Positions 1 to 5,786 of a stretch of DNA of 5,786 bases are shown piece by piece. Numbering within the stretch: position 1 is the stretch's first letter; each line of letters opens with the position of its first letter. Under the pieces are notes generated by a model. The model did no database searches. It saw nothing but the letters and a program-made list of their open reading frames with translations, and was not told the DNA's origin. The DNA comes from DATBFU01 sp046735265 (GTDB lineage: Bacteria; Acidobacteriota; Thermoanaerobaculia; UBA5066; Gp7-AA6): contig JBKPSZ010000187.1 of assembly GCA_046735265.1 (NCBI GenBank), positions 1 to 5,786 on the forward strand, written 5' to 3'. The position numbers and the translations under genes are program-made.

Positions 1-1473
<1,473 letters not shown>

Positions 1474-1480
1474 GGAAAGA

Positions 1481-1510
1481 ATCGGATCATCGAAGATCGG
1501 ATCATCGGAG
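1481..1510. repeat. Two tandem copies of a GATC-containing 15-mer between glmS and uvrD
   Basis: The unit ATCGGATCATCGAAG (1481-1495) is followed directly by ATCGGATCATCGGAG (1496-1510), differing at one base (A1493 versus G1508). It starts 7 bp after the glmS stop codon. A further GGATCG follows at 1510-1515 and may be a decayed third copy. The repeat is not an inverted repeat and has no T-run, so it is not an intrinsic terminator. Its function is unknown. Confidence 0.75.
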
Positions 1511-1516
1511 GATCGC

Positions 1517-1537
1517 GGGCGACGCGTAGAATCGCCC
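1517..1537. other. Short inverted repeat (6-bp stem) around the uvrD -10-like box
   Basis: GGGCGA (1517-1522) pairs with TCGCCC (1532-1537) across a 9-nt loop. It lies upstream of uvrD and has no T-run, so it is a poor terminator. A 6-bp stem can occur by chance in DNA this G+C-rich. The last T of the TAGAAT box (1532) is the first base of the right arm. Confidence 0.3.
1527..1532 (+). promoter_or_regulatory. Candidate -10 box (TAGAAT) for uvrD
   Basis: TAGAAT matches the TATAAT consensus at five of six positions and lies 10 nt before the uvrD ATG. Initiation about 7 nt downstream would give a leader of roughly 3 nt or less. No -35 hexamer is evident. The same hexamer sits in front of gatB, which raises confidence in both. 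This is an inference from motif and spacing only. Confidence 0.45.
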
Positions 1538-1542
1538 CTCCG

Positions 1543-3726
1543 ATGACCGGATCTCCCGATCCCCCGATCCCCCGATCTCACCAGGGCCTCAACCCCGAAC
1601 AGCTCGAGGCGGTCCTCCACGAGAAGGGCCCCCTGCTCGTCCTGGCGGGCGCGGGTTCGGGGAAGACCCGGGTCATCGCGCACCGGCTCGCGCGGCTGGT
1701 CGAGACGCGAGTCGATCCGCGCACGATCGTGGCCGTCACGTTCACCAACAAGGCGGCTCGGGAGATGCGCGAGCGCGCCATCCGGCTGATCGGAGGGGTC
1801 GCCGCGGGCGCGTTCGTGGGCACTTTCCATTCCTGGGGCCTGCGTTTCCTTCGCCGCAACGCCGGCGTGGCGCGCCTCGACCCGCGCTTCTCGATCGCCG
1901 ACAGCGCGGATCAGCTCGCCCTCGTCAAGCAGGCGATGGCGGAGGCCGAGATCTCCGAGCAGATCCTGCCGCCCGGGTCCGTACGCGCCCGAATCTCGCA
2001 GGCGAAGAACGCGCTCCAGACGCCGGAGCGATTCGAATCCGCGCAGACCGACTTCGCGGGCGAGCGGATCGCCCGCGTCTATCGCCTCTACGAGAAGCGA
2101 CTCGCCGCATCCGGCGCTCTCGACTTCGACGATCTCATCGTGCGCCCCGTGCGCCTCCTGCGCGAGGAAGCGCCCCTGCTCGCGGCGGAGCGTCGCCGGA
2201 CGCGCCATCTCCTGATCGACGAGTATCAGGACACCAACGGCGCCCAGGACGCGCTCGTGAAGCTGCTGGGCGAGGCGGCCGACTCGCTCTGCGCCGTCGG
2301 CGACGAGGACCAGGCGATCTACCGCTGGCGCGGCGCGGAGGTCGAGCACATCCTTCGCTTCGATCAGGACTTCCCCGGGGCGCGGGTCGTCGCTCTCGAG
2401 CGCAACTACCGATCGACGTCGGAGATCCTCGACGCCGCGGCCGCGCTCGTCTCTCACAATCGCCGCCGGCGCGAGAAGCGCCTGCGCTCCGACCGCGGAG
2501 CGGGATCCCGCGTCCGGCTCTGGCGCTTCGAGGAGGACCGCCAGGAAGCCGAAGAGATCGCCCGGGCCGTGGCGGACGGGGGAAGGCCCCCGTCGGAAGT
2601 CGCGGTGCTTTACCGGACCAACGCACAGTCGCGCGCGTTCGAAGAGGAGTTCCTGCGGCGCCGGATCCCCTACGTCGTCTACGGAGGCATGAAGTTCTAC
2701 GAGCGCGCGGAGGTCAAGGACGCGCTCGCCTATCTGCGCCTGGCCGTCCGGCCCGAGGACGATCTCGCCTTCCGGCGCGTCGTCAACGTCCCCGCGCGGG
2801 GCATCGGCGGCGCCACGCTCGACCGGATCGCGGAAGCGGCCCGCGAGGGGGGCCGATCCTGGTGGGAGGTTTCGGCGGATCCGCTGCCCGGCCTGACGGA
2901 GCGCGCGCGCGTGGCGCTTTCCCGGTTCCGGGCGATCGTGACGGACCTCAACGCGAAGGCGGCGGACTGGACGCCGTCGGCCCTCCTCGAGCACCTCCTC
3001 TCCGCGAGCGGATACGCCGCGCTCTACGAGCGCTCGGAGGAGCCGGAGGACGTCGCACGGCGGGAAAATCTGGAGGAGCTGATTTCCGCCGCGCGGGAGT
3101 TCGAGCGGTCCAACGAAGAAGGGGCGACGATCGCCGACTATCTCGACGCCGTTTCGCTCGCGACCGACGCCGACGCCGAGACACGCGCCGAGTCGGTGAC
3201 GCTCTCGACGCTGCATGCGGCCAAGGGCCTCGAGTTCCCGGCCGTGTACGTGGTCGGGCTCGAGGAAGGGTACCTTCCGCACGGCAACTCGGCGGAAGAG
3301 CCGGAGGAGCTCGAAGAGGAGCGCCGCCTTCTCTATGTCGGCATGACGCGGGCGAAGGACGAGCTGACCCTGACCCTCGCCGACCGGCGGCTCGTTTACG
3401 GCCGGGTGCAGTACCGGGAGCCCTCGCGCTTCGTCGGCGAGCTGCCGGGAGGAGCGCTCGAAGAGCGGGGGCCGGCGCGCGCCGCTCGATCGTTCCGGCC
3501 GACGCTCTTCGACCGCGGGCGGTCGCGCGAGGCGGAGTACGACGCGGAGCCGGACTCGGACGAGGCGACGCTGCGGCGGGGACTTCGCGTGCGCCACCCC
3601 CGATACGGATACGGCACGATCCTGTCGCAGGAGGGCTCGGGAGACGACACCCGCCTGACGGTGTATTTCGATCGCGCCGGAAAGAAGAAGTTCGTCGCGC
3701 GGTACGCGGATCTGCGGCCGGCGTGA
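1543..3726 (+). CDS. uvrD: ATP-dependent 3'-5' DNA helicase, UvrD/PcrA family (SF1A)
   Basis: Family role: translocates 3'-5' on single-stranded DNA and unwinds duplexes in nucleotide excision and mismatch repair, and clears RecA filaments or stalled RNA polymerase. The full length of 727 residues is usual for UvrD/PcrA. All SF1A motifs are visible: Q motif LNPEQ (16-20), Walker A AGAGSGKT (35-42), Ia VTFTNKAAREM (65-75), GTFHS (93-97), Walker B DEYQD (226-230), III GDEDQAIYRWRGA (253-265), IV LERNYRST (285-292), V from VTLSTLHAAKGLEF (552-565) and VI with YVGMTRAKDEL (598-608). After a charged linker (about 638-676), residues 677-727 (RVRHPRYGYGTI to the end) match the Tudor-like domain known in PcrA/UvrD to contact RNA polymerase. 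The ATG at 1543 is the only start: the same frame runs back to the glmS stop with no other start codon, and no ATG, GTG or TTG precedes LNPEQ. There is no Shine-Dalgarno sequence. The first 15 residues are not conserved and come from a tandem repeat. It may be cotranscribed with glmS (69-bp gap) or use its own -10 box. The choice between the names uvrD and pcrA is conventional. Confidence 0.97.
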   Translation: MTGSPDPPIPRSHQGLNPEQLEAVLHEKGPLLVLAGAGSGKTRVIAHRLARLVETRVDPRTIVAVTFTNKAAREMRERAIRLIGGVAAGAFVGTFHSWGLRFLRRNAGVARLDPRFSIADSADQLALVKQAMAEAEISEQILPPGSVRARISQAKNALQTPERFESAQTDFAGERIARVYRLYEKRLAASGALDFDDLIVRPVRLLREEAPLLAAERRRTRHLLIDEYQDTNGAQDALVKLLGEAADSLCAVGDEDQAIYRWRGAEVEHILRFDQDFPGARVVALERNYRSTSEILDAAAALVSHNRRRREKRLRSDRGAGSRVRLWRFEEDRQEAEEIARAVADGGRPPSEVAVLYRTNAQSRAFEEEFLRRRIPYVVYGGMKFYERAEVKDALAYLRLAVRPEDDLAFRRVVNVPARGIGGATLDRIAEAAREGGRSWWEVSADPLPGLTERARVALSRFRAIVTDLNAKAADWTPSALLEHLLSASGYAALYERSEEPEDVARRENLEELISAAREFERSNEEGATIADYLDAVSLATDADAETRAESVTLSTLHAAKGLEFPAVYVVGLEEGYLPHGNSAEEPEELEEERRLLYVGMTRAKDELTLTLADRRLVYGRVQYREPSRFVGELPGGALEERGPARAARSFRPTLFDRGRSREAEYDAEPDSDEATLRRGLRVRHPRYGYGTILSQEGSGDDTRLTVYFDRAGKKKFVARYADLRPA
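1550..1581. repeat. 8-bp tandem repeat (GATCCCCC-like, four units) inside the uvrD 5' end
   Basis: Four successive octamers are GATCTCCC (1550-1557), GATCCCCC (1558-1565), GATCCCCC (1566-1573) and GATCTCAC (1574-1581). They code for the N-terminal SPDPPIPRSH stretch of the helicase, just before the conserved Q motif. Each unit carries a GATC. As 8 is not a multiple of 3, gain or loss of one unit would shift the reading frame behind the ATG. Confidence 0.8.
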
Positions 3727-3733
3727 CTCGACG

Positions 3734-4519
3734 TCAGTCCCTGGTCCCTGGTCCCTGGTCCCGCGTCCGTCTCATCACGATCCCGATCATCCGCCCCGCG
3801 GCCGCTCCGTCCCGGCGATAGCTCGCGTACTTCTCTCCGCCGCACCGGGTGCACGCCGGATGGACAGTGATGTTCTCGGGCGCGACACCCGCTTCGGAAA
3901 GCTGCGCCCGATTGACCGCGGTGAGATCGAGCCGGAACCTCCCGTCGCACGAGGAACGGAGGAACTCGCCGGCGAACTGCGCCGCGACCTCGCCCCCGAC
4001 CTCGTAGCAGCAGATTCCGATCGACGGCCCGAGCCACGCGCGGATCGAGCCCGGGGGAGCGCCCAGATCCCGCATCGCCCGCACCGCCGCCGCCGCCGCG
4101 CCGGCCGCCGTCCCGCGCCACCCCGCGTGCGCCGTCGCGACCACCGTCTCCGAGGCGAGAAGGATCGGCACGCAATCCGCGGTCTGGACCACGAGCGCGA
4201 CGCCCGGCCGGTCGGTCGCGAGCGCGTCGCATTCTCCGGCGTCGCGGACATCCCCCTTCGGAGGGGCCTCACGCACGAGCACGGCGCGGTTGCCGTGGAC
4301 TTGCGTCGCCCGGACGATCGGAGTGCCGTCGAGCGACAGCGCGCGGGCGAGGCGGCTCGCGAGAAACGCCGTCGGGGATCGCTCGCCGGCCGGAGCCGCG
4401 GCGCGGCCCGAAAAAGCGACGAGGAGGTCGCTCGGCGCCTCGGCCGGACGGAAGACGGCGACACCGCCGAAGTTCTCCTCTCGCCACGCGCTCACGGGCT
4501 CATTGTACGAGGCCTGCAC
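3734..4519 (-). CDS. pgeF: Peptidoglycan editing factor PgeF / YfiH, laccase-domain (LACC1-like) protein
   Basis: Family role: E. coli PgeF (YfiH) guards against L-Ser replacing L-Ala at position 1 of the peptidoglycan stem peptide. Purified relatives act on purine nucleosides (phosphorylase and deaminase activities), and older annotations say polyphenol oxidase. The protein has 261 residues, with no signal peptide, so it is probably cytosolic. Motifs seen are TQVHG (72-76), TADCVPIL (113-120), AHAGWRG (130-136), GPSIGICCYEVG (164-175), DLTAVNRAQL (198-207), CTRC (223-226) and YRRDGAAAGRM (234-244). H75, C116 and H131 match the metal-binding catalytic triad described for the family, so the site looks intact. 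The start is GTG at 4519-4517, chosen for the GGAGGG placed 4 nt before it; a GTG at 4495 (codon 9) is in frame but less supported. The fold should end near MRR (249-251). The last ten residues, TRDQGPGTRD, come from a 7-bp repeat and are not a family feature. It converges on uvrD (7 bp between stops) and diverges from gatB. Confidence 0.95.
   Translation of the reverse strand: MQASYNEPVSAWREENFGGVAVFRPAEAPSDLLVAFSGRAAAPAGERSPTAFLASRLARALSLDGTPIVRATQVHGNRAVLVREAPPKGDVRDAGECDALATDRPGVALVVQTADCVPILLASETVVATAHAGWRGTAAGAAAAAVRAMRDLGAPPGSIRAWLGPSIGICCYEVGGEVAAQFAGEFLRSSCDGRFRLDLTAVNRAQLSEAGVAPENITVHPACTRCGGEKYASYRRDGAAAGRMIGIVMRRTRDQGPGTRD
3737..3762. repeat. 7-bp tandem repeat (GTCCCTG, 3.7 units) at the uvrD/pgeF convergent junction
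   Basis: Perfect units of GTCCCTG lie at 3737-3743, 3744-3750 and 3751-3757, followed by GTCCC at 3758-3762. The array begins directly beside the pgeF stop codon (TCA at 3734-3736, read as TGA on the minus strand) and 10 bp past the uvrD stop. On the minus strand the unit GGGACCA-type repeat has no stop in any frame and encodes the repeating residues RDQGPGT, which form the PgeF tail. It has no dyad symmetry, so it does not look like an intrinsic terminator. Confidence 0.9.
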
Positions 4520-4523
4520 CTCT

Positions 4524-4529
4524 CCCTCC
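4524..4529 (-). promoter_or_regulatory. Shine-Dalgarno sequence for pgeF (GGAGGG)
   Basis: Read on the minus strand, GGAGGG lies 4 nt before the GTG at 4519, within the purine run GGAGGGAGAG. It decides the GTG start and contrasts with the two plus-strand genes uvrD and gatB, which lack any such sequence. Confidence 0.75.
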
Positions 4530-4530
4530 G

Positions 4531-4539
4531 TGTTAGAAT
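4531..4539 (+). promoter_or_regulatory. Extended -10 promoter element (TGTTAGAAT) for gatB, likely leaderless
   Basis: TGTTAGAAT fits the extended -10 form TGnTAnAAT. The hexamer TAGAAT (4534-4539) ends 6 nt before the gatB GTG, so initiation at the usual distance would start the transcript at or within a base or so of the start codon. No Shine-Dalgarno sequence lies between. No good -35 is seen; that region would fall within the 5' end of pgeF. Support is by motif, spacing and the parallel with uvrD. Confidence 0.6.
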
Positions 4540-4545
4540 TTCGCG

Positions 4546-5786
4546 GTGTCTCCGGTCGAAACGCCTGAAAAGACGCGGGTTTTCCCCGTCATCGGGCTCG
4601 AGGTCCACGCTCAACTCCAGACGCGATCGAAGATCTTCTGCCCGTGTCCGGTCACGGTCGGAGCCCCCGCGAACGAGGCCACGTGCCCGGTCTGTCTCGG
4701 CTTTCCGGGAACGCTTCCCGTTCTGAACCGCCACGCCGTCACGCTCGGGTTGCGGCTCGCGCAGGCCGTCGGAGCGACCATTCACGCCGACTCCCGTTTC
4801 GCGCGCAAGCACTACTTCTACCCGGATCTTCCGAAGGGCTACCAGATCACCCAGTACGACCGCCCCTTCTCGACCGGCGGCGCGATCGAGATCGACACGC
4901 CGTCCGGCCCTCGCGCGATCCGTCTCGTCCGCATCCATCTCGAAGAGGATGCGGGCAAGCTCCTCCACGAGACTCCGGACGCCCGAGTTCCCCCGAACGA
5001 GACGCTGGTGGACTGGAACCGCGCGGGGGTTCCGCTCGTCGAGATCGTCGGCGAGCCGGACATCCGCACCCCCGAGGAAGCGGCGTCGTACCTGACGGAG
5101 CTCCGCCGCCTGCTGCGCTACACCGGGGTTTCCGACGGCGACATGGAGAAAGGGAACCTGCGTTGTGACGCGAACGTGTCCGTGCGCGCTTCCGAGACGG
5201 CGCCCCTGGGCACCCGCGTCGAGATCAAGAACCTGAACTCGATCCGCTTCGTGGCCAAGGCGCTCGAACACGAGATCGAGCGCCAGGCCGAAGCGATCGA
5301 ACGCGGCGAGCGGATCGAGCTCGAAACCCGGCTCTGGGACGCGGCCGCGGGACGCACGGTCGCGATGCGCAGCAAGGAAGAGGCGCACGACTACCGGTAC
5401 TTTCCGGAGCCGGATCTGGGCGCGCTTCTCGTAGACGAGGCATGGATCACCGAAGCCACACGCGACCTGCCGGAGCTGTCGCGCGCGAAGAAGGCGCGGT
5501 TCGTGTCGAACGGGGTCTCGGCGGGGGACGCGGAGACGCTCGTTTCCACGCGGGAGCTCGCCGACTACTACGAGCGCCTCGTCGCCGCCGGCGCTCCGGC
5601 GAGAGTCGCGGCGAACTGGGTGACCGGAGAAGTCCTGCGCTGGATGAAAGAGCGCCGCCATTCCTCCGAAGAAGCCCTGTCTTTCTCGGTCACGCCGGAG
5701 CGCCTCGCCGGTCTGCTCGGTCCGCTCGAACGCGGTGAGATCTCCGCAGCGTCCGCCAAGGAGGTCTTCGCCGCCATGCTGGATTC
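4546..5786 (+). CDS. gatB: Asp-tRNA(Asn)/Glu-tRNA(Gln) amidotransferase subunit B (GatB), 3'-truncated
   Basis: GatB binds mischarged Glu-tRNA(Gln) or Asp-tRNA(Asn) and activates the side chain with ATP, while GatA supplies ammonia and GatC joins the complex. About 413 codons are present of a usual 475-490; the frame is still open at the right edge. Motifs seen are IGLEVHAQL (16-24), a zinc-site set C32-x-C34 with C47-x-x-C50 in CPVCLGFPGTLPVLN, HYFYPDLPKGYQITQYD (89-105), HLEEDAGK (131-138), DWNRAGVPLVEIVGEPD (156-172), DGDMEKGNLRCDANVSVR (197-214), EIKNLNS (226-232) and RSKEEAHDYRYFPEPDL (275-291). The C-terminal GatB/YqeY-like domain begins around 330 and is cut. All four cysteines are kept, unlike in B. 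subtilis-type GatB, so zinc is likely bound. GTG 4546 is the start: a TAG at 4534 is in frame upstream and no other start codon precedes IGLEVH. No gatC or gatA lies upstream, where pgeF diverges across 26 bp; they may be downstream or elsewhere. Confidence 0.97.
   Translation, partial: MSPVETPEKTRVFPVIGLEVHAQLQTRSKIFCPCPVTVGAPANEATCPVCLGFPGTLPVLNRHAVTLGLRLAQAVGATIHADSRFARKHYFYPDLPKGYQITQYDRPFSTGGAIEIDTPSGPRAIRLVRIHLEEDAGKLLHETPDARVPPNETLVDWNRAGVPLVEIVGEPDIRTPEEAASYLTELRRLLRYTGVSDGDMEKGNLRCDANVSVRASETAPLGTRVEIKNLNSIRFVAKALEHEIERQAEAIERGERIELETRLWDAAAGRTVAMRSKEEAHDYRYFPEPDLGALLVDEAWITEATRDLPELSRAKKARFVSNGVSAGDAETLVSTRELADYYERLVAAGAPARVAANWVTGEVLRWMKERRHSSEEALSFSVTPERLAGLLGPLERGEISAASAKEVFAAMLD

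Noticed and set aside
1474..1542. Intrinsic terminator after glmS
   Set aside because: Only a 6-bp stem with a 9-nt loop and no T-run is present, and it overlaps a -10-like box next to the uvrD start.
3727..3762. Bidirectional terminator between uvrD and pgeF
   Set aside because: The region holds direct repeats and a bare GACGTC palindrome, but no stem long enough and no T-run on either strand.
3737..3762. CRISPR array or attachment site
   Set aside because: The units are 7 bp and contiguous, with no spacers, no cas genes and no integrase or tRNA nearby.
4492..5661. Minus-strand open frame (389 codons) opposite gatB
   Set aside because: It is antisense to a clearly conserved GatB reading frame, has low-complexity Arg/Val/Leu/Asp content and no motif. 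It is a shadow frame.

Overview
The window is a stretch of G+C-rich bacterial chromosome with third codon positions dominated by G and C. It is almost fully coding and carries four housekeeping genes; I see no mobile element, CRISPR array, rRNA or tRNA. The mix fits a G+C-rich free-living bacterium: a glutamine-dependent GlmS, a UvrD/PcrA helicase with a C-terminal Tudor-like tail, a PgeF/YfiH laccase-domain protein and a four-cysteine GatB. Starts without a Shine-Dalgarno sequence behind TAGAAT boxes, and short tandem repeats at gene edges, make me lean to an Acidobacteriota-like lineage. That is a low-confidence guess, not an identification.

Layout, left to right. (1) The 3' four-fifths of glmS (plus strand) runs in from the left edge; its reading frame is open from base 1. 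(2) A 69-bp gap holds a duplicated 15-mer, a small hairpin and a TAGAAT -10-like box. (3) A complete uvrD/pcrA (plus strand) follows; its first codons are made of an 8-bp tandem repeat. (4) pgeF (minus strand) converges on uvrD with only 7 bp between the stop codons; its last codons are made of a 7-bp tandem repeat. (5) A 26-bp divergent gap separates pgeF from gatB and carries both the pgeF Shine-Dalgarno sequence and an extended -10 box for gatB. (6) gatB (plus strand) runs off the right edge with about 413 codons present. There is no gene-free stretch longer than 70 bp.

The genes do not form one pathway. GlmS commits fructose-6-phosphate to amino-sugar and cell-wall precursor synthesis, and PgeF is linked to fidelity of peptidoglycan precursors, so both touch the cell wall. 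UvrD/PcrA serves DNA repair and transcription-replication conflict resolution. GatB is the tRNA-binding and kinase subunit of the GatCAB amidotransferase used to make Gln-tRNA and/or Asn-tRNA. I found no convincing new biological system. The most interesting signals are the two plus-strand starts that look leaderless and the short tandem repeats that have become the coding ends of two conserved proteins.
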